Below the pieces are notes generated by a model. That model was given only the letters and a program-made list of their open reading frames with translations. It was not told the origin of the DNA and did not search any database. The translations under genes were made by a program, and so were the position numbers. Of a stretch of DNA of 12,718 bases, positions 7,068-12,718 are shown piece by piece (position 1 is the stretch's first letter; every line of letters starts with the position of its first letter). The stretch is from DASYVD01 sp050693035 (GTDB lineage: Bacteria > Actinomycetota > UBA4738 > CALAEC01). The stretch is taken from NCBI GenBank assembly GCA_050693035.1, contig JBOGWB010000072.1, forward strand, positions 1 to 12,718, given 5' to 3'.

Positions 7068-8535
7068 TGGCTGGGTCGCCCGGTGCGAGGAGTTGGTCAA
7101 GATCTACGTCACCCCGACGAGCAAGGTCCATGCGCTCAACGGGATCACCGCGGAGTTTCCGCGAGCCGCGCTGACCGCCATCGTGGGCCCGTCCGGGAGC
7201 GGCAAGTCGTCTCTGCTCCGGTTGCTCTCCGGCATGGACCACCCGACCTCCGGGAGCATCCGAGTGGGTCCGGTCGAGGTTCGGTCTGCATCTTCGCGGC
7301 AGCTCCGGGCCCTGAGACGTCAGCGGGTTGGCTATGTGTTCCAGCGGCCCTCGGACAACTTCATCCCCTACCTCACGGTCGGGGAGCACCTCCAGCTCGC
7401 CGCCCAGGGCTCGGCGGCCCCCCCGTGGGTCGACATGCACCGCCTCCTCGAAGAGTTGGGAGTGGGTCACCGGATGGACCACCTCCCCGCGGAGCTCTCG
7501 GGAGGCGAGCAGCAGCGCGCCGCCTTCGCCCAAGCGCTGGTGGGAGGGGCCGAGATCGTTGTGGCCGACGAGCCCACCGCGGAGCTCGACAGCACCTCCG
7601 CCGGAGCGCTCATCGAGAAGGTCCACGGGCTCGTGGATGCGGGCATCTCGGTGGTCGTTGCCACACACGACCCCCAAGTTCAGCGGAAGGCCGAGTCGGT
7701 CATCCACCTCGACCACGGAGTGATCCGCCGGGCGGGTCCCCTCGGCGGGTCCTCGGGGATGCGGGCCGCCGTCGCTCCTTCTTCGTGGGCTCCGGGTGGA
7801 CGCGACCCCACCAAGCGCTGGCTGCCACCCGGCGAGCGGGCCGGAGCGGCCGCCCCTGCCGCCGCCGCGGGAACGGAGGCCGCCGGGCCGGCGCTCCTGC
7901 GCATCGAGGGAGTGAGCAAGTCGTTCCGCCGCGGGGACGAGATCGTTCACGCGGTCCAGGACGTGAACCTGTCGGTGGGGGAGGAGGAAGTCGTGGGACT
8001 GGTGGGTCGCTCCGGTTCGGGCAAGACCACGCTTCTCTCGCTGGTGGCGGGATGGGAGCAGCCGGACGTGGGGACGATCCAGTGGGAAGATGGACGCCCC
8101 CTCGGTGGTCTGATGCCGTGGCGAGAGGTGTCCGTGCTCCCGCAGAAGTTCGGGCTCATCGACGAACTCACCGTGCGACAGAACATGGCGTATCCGGCCC
8201 GGCTGGCGGGGACCCTGGGGGAGTCGGAGACGCTCCTCGACGAGCTGGTGGAGTCCCTCGGCCTGACCGAGCTCCAATCGCGGTACCCGAAGGAGACGTC
8301 CATCGGAGAGCAGCAGCGGACGGCGCTGGCCCGGGCGCTGGTCCTGTCGCCGCGCCTCCTGCTGGCGGACGAACCCTCAGGGCATCAGGACCGCGGCTTC
8401 CACGAGCGGGTATTCGCCACGCTCAGGCGGGCGGCCGCCCGAGGAACCACCTGTCTGGTAGCCACGCACAACGAGGAGGCCGCGCCGTTCCTCGACCGCG
8501 TCGTGCACATCTCGGATGGCCGCATCGCCGAGTAG
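7057..8535 (+). CDS. ABC transporter ATPase with two fused nucleotide-binding domains
   Basis: This is the motor subunit for the permease encoded just upstream, 492 residues with no membrane segments. NBD1 has Walker A GPSGSGKS (44-51), Q-loop YVFQRPSDNF, signature LSGGEQQR (147-154), Walker B VVADEPTAELD with Asp171 and Glu172, and H-loop His204. A linker rich in Ala, Gly and Pro spans about 229-278. NBD2 has Walker A GRSGSGKTT (317-325), Q-loop VLPQKFG, a diverged signature TSIGEQQR (414-421), Walker B LLLADEPSGHQD with Asp438 and Glu439, and H-loop His471. Both domains keep the catalytic glutamate and the switch histidine, so both may hydrolyse ATP. The D-loop of NBD2 reads GHQD rather than the usual SALD-like form. 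MacB-type ATPases normally dimerise from single domains; here the two-in-one chain matches the two-halves-in-one permease, suggesting an asymmetric 1:1 transporter. Translation is probably coupled to the permease through the 11-base overlap. Confidence 0.95.
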   Translation: MRSDGWVARCEELVKIYVTPTSKVHALNGITAEFPRAALTAIVGPSGSGKSSLLRLLSGMDHPTSGSIRVGPVEVRSASSRQLRALRRQRVGYVFQRPSDNFIPYLTVGEHLQLAAQGSAAPPWVDMHRLLEELGVGHRMDHLPAELSGGEQQRAAFAQALVGGAEIVVADEPTAELDSTSAGALIEKVHGLVDAGISVVVATHDPQVQRKAESVIHLDHGVIRRAGPLGGSSGMRAAVAPSSWAPGGRDPTKRWLPPGERAGAAAPAAAAGTEAAGPALLRIEGVSKSFRRGDEIVHAVQDVNLSVGEEEVVGLVGRSGSGKTTLLSLVAGWEQPDVGTIQWEDGRPLGGLMPWREVSVLPQKFGLIDELTVRQNMAYPARLAGTLGESETLLDELVESLGLTELQSRYPKETSIGEQQRTALARALVLSPRLLLADEPSGHQDRGFHERVFATLRRAAARGTTCLVATHNEEAAPFLDRVVHISDGRIAE

Positions 8536-8563
8536 GCCGGAGCGGTTCATCTCGTCACACGCC

Positions 8564-8569
8564 TAGAAT
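8564..8569 (+). promoter_or_regulatory. Leaderless promoter -10 box of mazG
   Basis: TAGAAT is followed by six bases and then the GTG at 8576, so the first base of the mRNA would be at or next to the start codon. No Shine-Dalgarno sequence precedes the gene and no strong -35 box is visible. It lies in the 40-base gap after the ATPase stop. Confidence 0.65.
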
Positions 8570-8575
8570 CGGAGC

Positions 8576-9445
8576 GTGGGCGAGCTGCATGCGACTCCCG
8601 ATCCCTTGGGCCACGTTCCCCGAGGGGCCGTGCCGACGAGCCGGGAGGGAAGGCGGCTGCTCGACCTGGTCCGGGTGGTGGCGAGGTTGCGGGCCCCCGA
8701 CGGCTGTCCGTGGGACCGGGCCCAGACGCACCGGAGCCTTCGCCGGCATCTCCTGGACGAGGCGTACGAGCTCCTCGATGCCATCGACGACGGCCACCCG
8801 CAGCGGCTCAAGGAGGAGTTGGGCGACGTCCTGCTCCAGGCCATCTTCCACGCGCAGATGGCGTCCGATGAGGGGACGTTCGACATCGACGACGTCGCCG
8901 AGACCACGGTCGAGAAGCTGATCAGGCGGCATCCGCACGTCTTCGGCGACGTCGACGCTGACACACCGGAACAGGTCTACGCGAACTGGGAACGCCTCAA
9001 GGTGGAGGAGCACCGGGGATCCTCGCCGATCGACGAGGGAGTGCCGTCCCCCCTACCGGCTCTCATCGCGGCTCAGAAGGTGCAGCGTCGGGCGGCGGGC
9101 CGAGGGTTCGACTGGGCGGAGCTCGCCGGCGCGGCGGAAAAGGTGCGCGAGGAGCTGGCCGAGTTGGAGGCGGCCTCGCGAGAACACGAGGGAGAGGACC
9201 GGGAGGGAGCGGCCAAGGACGCCCTCGAGGAGGAGGTTGGCGATGTCCTGTTCGCCGTGACGGCCTTGGCCAGGAAGCTCGGCGTCGATGCCGAGTCCGC
9301 GCTGCGCTCAACCGTCCGAAAGTTCGTCCGCCGATATCACACCATGGAGGACACCGCCCGGAGCGAGGGTGTGGACCTCCGCGAGCTCGCCGAGCAGGAG
9401 CTCGTTCGCCGGTTCCGTCAGGCTCGGGCCGGCGAGACCGGCTGA
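8576..9445 (+). CDS. mazG: Nucleoside triphosphate pyrophosphohydrolase MazG
   Basis: MazG hydrolyses (d)NTPs to the monophosphate and pyrophosphate in the cytoplasm, clearing damaged or non-canonical nucleotides and, in some bacteria, lowering ppGpp. The protein is 289 residues with the usual two-domain layout. The N-terminal domain (about 24-150) holds PDGCPWDRAQTH (41-52), DEAYELLDAI (61-70) and EELGD (80-84), plus RRHPHVFGD and YANWERLKVEE. The C-terminal domain (about 165-275) holds REELAELE and LEEEVGDVLFA, an intact EExxE...ExxD metal site. In the N-terminal domain the first Glu of EExxE is Asp61. In E. coli the C-terminal domain is the active one, so this change need not matter. Start GTG 8576 is set by the leaderless -10 box. 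The gene sits in the mfd-mazG-eno order known from actinobacteria. Confidence 0.95.
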   Translation: MGELHATPDPLGHVPRGAVPTSREGRRLLDLVRVVARLRAPDGCPWDRAQTHRSLRRHLLDEAYELLDAIDDGHPQRLKEELGDVLLQAIFHAQMASDEGTFDIDDVAETTVEKLIRRHPHVFGDVDADTPEQVYANWERLKVEEHRGSSPIDEGVPSPLPALIAAQKVQRRAAGRGFDWAELAGAAEKVREELAELEAASREHEGEDREGAAKDALEEEVGDVLFAVTALARKLGVDAESALRSTVRKFVRRYHTMEDTARSEGVDLRELAEQELVRRFRQARAGETG

Positions 9446-9446
9446 G

Positions 9447-9452
9447 AAGGGG
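9447..9452 (+). promoter_or_regulatory. Ribosome binding site of the ChrB-domain gene
   Basis: AAGGGG lies six bases before ATG 9459 and one base after the mazG stop. It fixes the start and shows that this gene is translated from a leadered message, most simply as the second gene of a mazG transcript. Confidence 0.6.
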
Positions 9453-9458
9453 AATGCC

Positions 9459-9902
9459 ATGAAGTGGGTTACCCGGGCCCGACCGAAGACTGATCGGATC
9501 GCTTGTCCATGGCTAATCCGGCGGTTCATCGACCCGGATGCCGAGATCCTGTACGTGCCCGCCGACGAGGTGCTCGCGGTGGCGACGCGAGAGGGGGCTC
9601 GATCGTTCGACGCCCCAGGAGCAGAGTTCGCTCACCGGAACGGGAAGTGCACGTTCGAGGTGCTCATCGAGGACTTCGGCATTGGGGACGTGCCGGCGCT
9701 GACCCGCCTGGCCGGGATCGTGCACGCCGCAGACATCAGCGACGACTTTCACACGGATCCGATCGGTCCGGGCCTCCTCGCCATCGCGGAGGGCTCGCTC
9801 GAGGTCGAACATGACGACGCACGGCTTCTGGAGCGGGAGTCGTTCGTCTACGATGCCCTTTACGCGTGGTGCCGGCGACGGGAGTTGGACTCGGCCGGCT
9901 GA
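9459..9902 (+). CDS. Stand-alone ChrB C-terminal-domain (chromate resistance type) protein
   Basis: A 147-residue soluble protein corresponding to the C-terminal domain of ChrB (Pfam Chrome_Resist family, by recall). Seen in the sequence: KWVTRARPKTDRIACPWLIR at 2-21, then FIDPDAEILYVPADEVLAVA, an FDAPGAEFAHRNGKCTFE stretch, a region with LARLAGIV-like helix and HAADISDDF, and the end motif YDALYAWCRRRE. In full-length ChrB this domain follows an N-terminal regulatory domain and lies beside the chromate pump ChrA; here the N-terminal domain is absent and no chrA is in view. No signal peptide or membrane segment is present, despite the family's 'exported protein' label. The gene starts 13 bases after mazG with its own Shine-Dalgarno site, so it is likely co-transcribed with mazG. 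Chromate as its ligand is doubtful in this setting; the conserved Cys16, Asp and His residues could bind metal. True function unknown. Confidence 0.85.
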   Translation: MKWVTRARPKTDRIACPWLIRRFIDPDAEILYVPADEVLAVATREGARSFDAPGAEFAHRNGKCTFEVLIEDFGIGDVPALTRLAGIVHAADISDDFHTDPIGPGLLAIAEGSLEVEHDDARLLERESFVYDALYAWCRRRELDSAG

Positions 9903-9934
9903 GCGAAGCCGCACATTCCGCGGCGCGAGCCACC

Positions 9935-9940
9935 TACAAT
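9935..9940 (+). promoter_or_regulatory. Leaderless promoter -10 box of eno
   Basis: TACAAT, one base off TATAAT, is followed by eight bases and the ATG at 9949. The spacing suggests a transcript with no or almost no leader, and no Shine-Dalgarno sequence precedes the ATG. No clear -35 box is visible in the 46-base gap after the ChrB-domain gene. Confidence 0.65.
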
Positions 9941-9948
9941 CGAGCCCC

Positions 9949-11223
9949 ATGCCTGCCATCGATCGCATCTTCGCCCGCGAGATCCTCGACTCGCGCGGGA
10001 ACCCAACCGTTGAGGTCGATTTGGTCCTGGAGGACGGAGCCCGGGGCCGCGCCGCCGTCCCCTCGGGCGCGTCCACGGGTGCGCACGAGGCTCTCGAGCT
10101 CCGTGACGGAGACCCGGGCCGCTTCGGTGGTCGGGGTGTCCTCACCGCGGTCCGGAACGTCACCGACATCATCGGCCCCGCGCTCGAGGGCCGGGAAGGG
10201 CTCGATCAGCGAGAGATCGACCGCGTCCTGATCGACCTGGATGGCACCGCCGACCGGTCGGGTCTGGGCGCGAACGCGATCCTCGGAGTATCCCTGGCCG
10301 CATCGAAGGCCGCCGCCCTGTCCCAGGGACTCCCGCTGTTCCGGTATCTGGGCGGGCCGATGGCCAACGTCCTCCCCGTTCCTCTGTTCAACGTGATCAA
10401 CGGCGGGGCGCACGCGGACAACCCGCTCGAGATCCAGGAGTTCATGCTGGTGCCACGCGGTGCTGCGTCGTTCTCGGAGGCGCTGCGGTGGGGAGCGGAG
10501 TGTCTCCATGCCCTCCGGATGCTGCTCCGAGGGCGGGGCCTTTCCACGGGGATCGGAGACGAAGGCGGGTTCGCGCCGGAAGTCGCCACGGCGGCTGAGG
10601 CCTGCGAGCTCCTGGTGGAGGCGATCCGGCAGGCGGGCCTGGAACCCGGTGCCGAGGTGGCGCTGGCGCTCGACGTCGCCGCGACCGAGCTCTTCGAGGG
10701 AGGACGGTACCGGCTGGAGGGGACCGAGCGAGGTTCCGAGGAGATGGTTTCGCGGTACGAGGAACTGCTCAAGTCCTTCCCCGTGGTCTCGATCGAGGAT
10801 CCTCTGGCCGAGGACGACTGGGAGGGGTGGGCGGCGCTGACGGAGGCTCTGGGGAACCGGGTGCAGGTCGTGGGGGACGACCTGTTCGTTACGAACGCGG
10901 AGCGCCTGGCCCGGGGGATCGGGGAGGGTTGCGCCAACGCCATTCTGGTGAAGCCGAATCAGGTCGGCACGTTGACCGAGACCCTCGACGTCGTGGCGCG
11001 AGCCGCAGCCGGCGGCTTCGGCGTGGTCATCTCCCACCGGTCTGGTGAGACCGAGGACACGACCATCGCCGACCTCGCCGTGGCCACCGGGGCGGGTCAG
11101 ATCAAGGCGGGCGCCCCGACCCGGGGGGAGCGCACGGCCAAGTACAACCAGCTCCTCCGGATCGAGGAGGAGCTCGGGGAGACGGCCCGGTACGGCCAGG
11201 GACCGGGAGGACACCGCCGATGA
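9949..11223 (+). CDS. eno: Enolase (phosphopyruvate hydratase)
   Basis: Enolase interconverts 2-phosphoglycerate and phosphoenolpyruvate in glycolysis and gluconeogenesis, as a cytoplasmic Mg-dependent enzyme. The protein is 424 residues, close to the usual bacterial length of about 430. Seen: AREILDSRGNPTVEV near the start, the mobile loop SGASTG (39-44), EIQEFM, GDEGGFAP with catalytic Glu205, metal ligands Asp242, Glu283 and Asp310 (in ALDVA, SIEDPL and GDDLF), catalytic Lys335 in the ILVKPNQVGTLTET signature, and SHRSGETED from 362. All active-site residues are present, so it should be active. ATG 9949 is the natural start by family alignment and by the -10 box just upstream. The stop overlaps the divIC start (ATGA), so the two are co-translated. 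Confidence 0.98.
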   Translation: MPAIDRIFAREILDSRGNPTVEVDLVLEDGARGRAAVPSGASTGAHEALELRDGDPGRFGGRGVLTAVRNVTDIIGPALEGREGLDQREIDRVLIDLDGTADRSGLGANAILGVSLAASKAAALSQGLPLFRYLGGPMANVLPVPLFNVINGGAHADNPLEIQEFMLVPRGAASFSEALRWGAECLHALRMLLRGRGLSTGIGDEGGFAPEVATAAEACELLVEAIRQAGLEPGAEVALALDVAATELFEGGRYRLEGTERGSEEMVSRYEELLKSFPVVSIEDPLAEDDWEGWAALTEALGNRVQVVGDDLFVTNAERLARGIGEGCANAILVKPNQVGTLTETLDVVARAAAGGFGVVISHRSGETEDTTIADLAVATGAGQIKAGAPTRGERTAKYNQLLRIEEELGETARYGQGPGGHRR

Positions 11224-11588
11224 GCTCGTGGAGCCACACCACGCGGGGCCGGCCCCGAGCGGCCCCTCGCACGGTGCCCCGGCGGGGACCGCGCCTCACC
11301 GGCCGGGCCGCGGGACTCCTGGCCGTGGTGCTGGTGCTGGCCATGACCCTCGTGGTCCCGATGCGGCAGTACGCGGCGCAGCGCGCGCGGGTGGCCGAGC
11401 TGTCGGCCAGGGTCGACGCGCTGAGCAAGGCCAACGCCCGTCTCGAACATCGGATCGTTCAGCTGCGGGACCCTGCCTACCTCGAACGATTGGCCCGGGA
11501 GTGCCTGGGGATGGTGAAGCCGGGGGAGATCGCCTTCGTCACCGTACCCGGGAAAGGCGGCCGGCCGCGGCCTGCCCCGGCCTGCTAG
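11220..11588 (+). CDS. divIC: DivIC/FtsB-family septum formation initiator
   Basis: A small bitopic membrane protein of the divisome; in other bacteria DivIC/FtsB pairs with FtsL and FtsQ/DivIB to activate septal cell-wall synthesis. The protein is 122 residues: a basic, proline-rich cytoplasmic tail (1-29), one membrane helix (about 30-48), a coiled coil (about 51-82, with VAELSARVDALSKANARLE) and the family motif RDPAYLERLARECLGMVKPG (83-102) outside the membrane. A GGGAGG site ends nine bases before ATG 11220, and the ATGA overlap with eno indicates translational coupling. The eno-divIC pair is also found in Streptomyces and Mycobacterium (from memory). Cys95 within the conserved motif is unusual for the family. 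A short tail rich in Gly, Pro and Arg ends the protein. Confidence 0.92.
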   Translation: MSSWSHTTRGRPRAAPRTVPRRGPRLTGRAAGLLAVVLVLAMTLVVPMRQYAAQRARVAELSARVDALSKANARLEHRIVQLRDPAYLERLARECLGMVKPGEIAFVTVPGKGGRPRPAPAC

Positions 11589-11618
11589 GCGACGGGGGCT
11601 GACGCTCTCCGGCGTTTG

Positions 11619-12524
11619 ATGATCGTGTCGACCGAGAAGGCCAGCTGGGAGCTCGAGGAGGGGGACGAGATCGTCCCCGGCCGGCTGGCGCTGCGTGGAC
11701 TCGGCGGCGGCCACCGCTACGAGACCTACCTGGCCTGGGACGACCGGCTGCTGTCGGTCGTGGTCGCCAAGCTGATCCGTCCCGACCAGGTCGAGGATCC
11801 CGACGCGATCCAGAACCTCCACCGAGAGGCCAGGGCGCTCGATCACCTCGGCCATCCCGTCATCGTGCGGGGCTTCGGAGCGGTCCTGGACGGTCCCCGA
11901 CCGCATATCGTCATGGAGCACCTCGAGGGCCCCACCCTTCGATCGCTGGTCAAGCGGTACGGGCCGGTGTCCCCGCAGCAGCTGCTGCCGCTCGCGCTCC
12001 ACGTCTGCTCGGCTCTTCACTACATGTCCACGGAGAAGATGGTCCATCTCGACGTGAAGCCAGGGAACATCGTGATGGGCGCTCCTCCCAGGCTTATCGA
12101 CCTGAGCATCGCCAGGAGCCTCCGGGACGCCGGCCGCGTCCGGTCGCCGATCGGCACGGATCCGTACATGGCGCCCGAACAATGCCAGCCCAAGAGCGGA
12201 GCGAAGCTGGGTCCTCCGGCCGACGTGTGGGGCCTCGGCGCATCCCTCTACGAGGCCATCACCGGTCATCTTCCTTTCTCGAAAGGGTCCCGGAAAGCCG
12301 CCGCGCCGGCCGCCAGGTTTCCGCAGCTGTGGGAGGAGCCGGTGCCGTTCGCCAAGGGGGTACCTCGTCCAGTGAGGGATCTGGTCGTCCGGTGCCTGGC
12401 CAAGGACCCCGGCGACCGCCCCACGGCTTCCGAGATGGCCCTCGAGCTCGAGCCGCTCATCGCCGCCCTGCCCCAGCGCCCCGCCATCGGCCGGCTAAGG
12501 CCTCGTTTCCGCCGAATCCCCTAA
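11619..12524 (+). CDS. Hanks-type serine/threonine protein kinase, soluble, with unusual motifs
   Basis: A predicted protein kinase of 301 residues from ATG 11619 (TTG 11616 and GTG 11625 are other starts; no Shine-Dalgarno is evident). The catalytic set is complete: Lys51 (VVVAK), Glu70 in the C-helix, Asp145 and Asn150 in HLDVKPGN (143-150), Asp161, and APE at 185-187, followed by DVWGLGASLYE and CLAKDPGDRPTA. Three loops depart from the norm. The glycine loop GLGGGHRYETY (27-37) lacks the third glycine. HRD is HLD, making it a non-RD kinase that should not need activation-loop phosphorylation. DFG is DLS (161-163). There is no membrane helix or PASTA or other sensor domain, only a short basic tail. 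It starts 30 bases after divIC and so may be read from the eno-divIC transcript. Its substrates are unknown. Confidence 0.9.
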   Translation: MIVSTEKASWELEEGDEIVPGRLALRGLGGGHRYETYLAWDDRLLSVVVAKLIRPDQVEDPDAIQNLHREARALDHLGHPVIVRGFGAVLDGPRPHIVMEHLEGPTLRSLVKRYGPVSPQQLLPLALHVCSALHYMSTEKMVHLDVKPGNIVMGAPPRLIDLSIARSLRDAGRVRSPIGTDPYMAPEQCQPKSGAKLGPPADVWGLGASLYEAITGHLPFSKGSRKAAAPAARFPQLWEEPVPFAKGVPRPVRDLVVRCLAKDPGDRPTASEMALELEPLIAALPQRPAIGRLRPRFRRIP

Positions 12525-12630
12525 ACATCTAGTTCGAATTGGTAGGTGAGAAGTAGGTCAATCGGGGGAATGATCCTGTCAACTACCGGGGCAAGCGTTT
12601 TCCTTGAGGCGCCTACCCAAGGAGGCTGGG
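12525..12630 (+). other. Intergenic gap of lower GC with GTAGGT repeats
   Basis: This gap follows the only TAA stop in the window. GTAGGT occurs at 12542-12547 and 12553-12558, eleven bases apart, about one helical turn, and a partial complement (CGCCTACC, 12610-12617) lies about 70 bases downstream. This could be an operator for the next gene, or chance. I see no convincing promoter or terminator. GC is about 53% over 12541-12600, well below the coding regions upstream. Confidence 0.3.
12619..12625 (+). promoter_or_regulatory. Strong Shine-Dalgarno sequence for the last, partial gene
   Basis: AAGGAGG lies five bases before ATG 12631. It is the best match to the anti-Shine-Dalgarno sequence in the window, and is the main reason to believe a gene starts here. 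Confidence 0.75.
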
Positions 12631-12718
12631 ATGGGAGGGCTGGCTGGGCTGCGAAGGTTGACCAGTGGACGAATTTTTGTCCTCTTGTTCTTCTTTGGCT
12701 GGCTTGCATGGTTTGGTC
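12631..12718 (+). CDS. Start of an unrecognised membrane or exported protein, cut by window edge
   Basis: Twenty-nine codons are visible from ATG 12631. They give a short basic N-terminus (LRRLTSGR at 7-14) followed by a strongly hydrophobic stretch (IFVLLFFFGWLAWFG, 15-29), which is either a signal peptide or a first membrane helix. The reading frame stays open to the edge. The codons include several TTT, TTG and CTT, and GC over 12661-12718 is 27 of 58, so its base use differs from the genes upstream. Function cannot be assigned from this fragment. In M. tuberculosis a DUF501 gene follows the divIC position, but this N-terminus looks like a membrane protein instead. Confidence 0.65.
   Translation, partial: MGGLAGLRRLTSGRIFVLLFFFGWLAWFG

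Noticed and set aside
7009..8277. Minus-strand open frame of 422 codons opposite the ATPase
   Set aside because: Shadow of the ATPase gene, whose + strand frame has complete ABC motifs; the antisense product is rich in Arg, Gly and His without any recognisable pattern.
9896..9924. Two overlapping 5-bp stems in the gap before eno as a terminator or attenuator
   Set aside because: Stems of five bases are expected by chance at this GC content, there is no T-run, and they would lie upstream of the presumed eno transcription start.
9934..11214. Minus-strand open frame of 426 codons opposite eno
   Set aside because: Mirror of the enolase gene in highly biased codons; no motifs or ribosome binding site.
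11562..11585. GC-rich palindrome GGCCGCGGCC and CGGCCTGC direct repeat at the end of divIC
   Set aside because: Inside the coding sequence for a Gly/Arg/Pro-rich tail, short, and without a T-tract; best explained by codon composition.
11097..12269. Minus-strand open frame of 390 codons across divIC and the kinase
   Set aside because: It spans three well-supported + strand genes and has the low-complexity composition of an antisense shadow.
12521..12709. Minus-strand 62-codon frame over the right-hand gap
   Set aside because: No ribosome binding site, and it conflicts with the + strand start at 12631, which has a perfect one.

Overview
The window is a dense, high-GC stretch of bacterial chromosome with every supported gene on the + strand. 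It looks like a member of the Actinomycetota. The reasons are the strong G/C third-position bias, frequent GTG and TTG starts, start codons sitting 6-8 bases after a TANNNT -10 box (the leaderless arrangement), and a gene order that follows the actinobacterial mfd - mazG - surface lipoprotein - eno - divIC block (Rv1020 to Rv1024 in Mycobacterium tuberculosis, from memory). I cannot place it below phylum; several details suggest a lineage away from the well-studied genera.

Layout: (1) 3-3197, mfd, the transcription-repair coupling factor, cut by the left window edge. (2) 3221-4198, an exported lipoprotein with a SurA-type N-terminal region and a parvulin peptidyl-prolyl isomerase domain. (3) About 4200-4300, a leader with a possible ECF-type or TATAGT promoter and a 10-bp stem-loop. 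(4) 4299-7067 and 7057-8535, a two-gene ABC transporter: a ten-helix MacB/FtsX-type permease and an ATPase carrying two nucleotide-binding domains in one chain. (5) 8576-9445, mazG, followed 13 bases later by a small ChrB C-terminal-domain protein (9459-9902). (6) 9949-11223, eno (enolase), overlapping divIC (11220-11588) by four bases. (7) 11619-12524, a soluble Hanks-type protein kinase with unusual motifs. (8) A 106-base gap of lower GC, then the first 29 codons of an unrecognised membrane or exported protein with a perfect Shine-Dalgarno sequence, cut by the right edge.

Most of the window is housekeeping: DNA repair (Mfd), nucleotide-pool cleaning (MazG), glycolysis (enolase) and cell division (DivIC). 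The accessory-looking parts are the envelope transporter between the foldase and mazG, the lone ChrB-type domain between mazG and eno, and the kinase plus the lower-GC membrane gene after divIC. I do not see a mobile element, a CRISPR array, tRNA or rRNA. I found no clear-cut new system. The best leads are the ChrB-domain protein wedged between mazG and eno, the kinase next to divIC, and the envelope transporter with its stress-type promoter candidate and leader hairpin.
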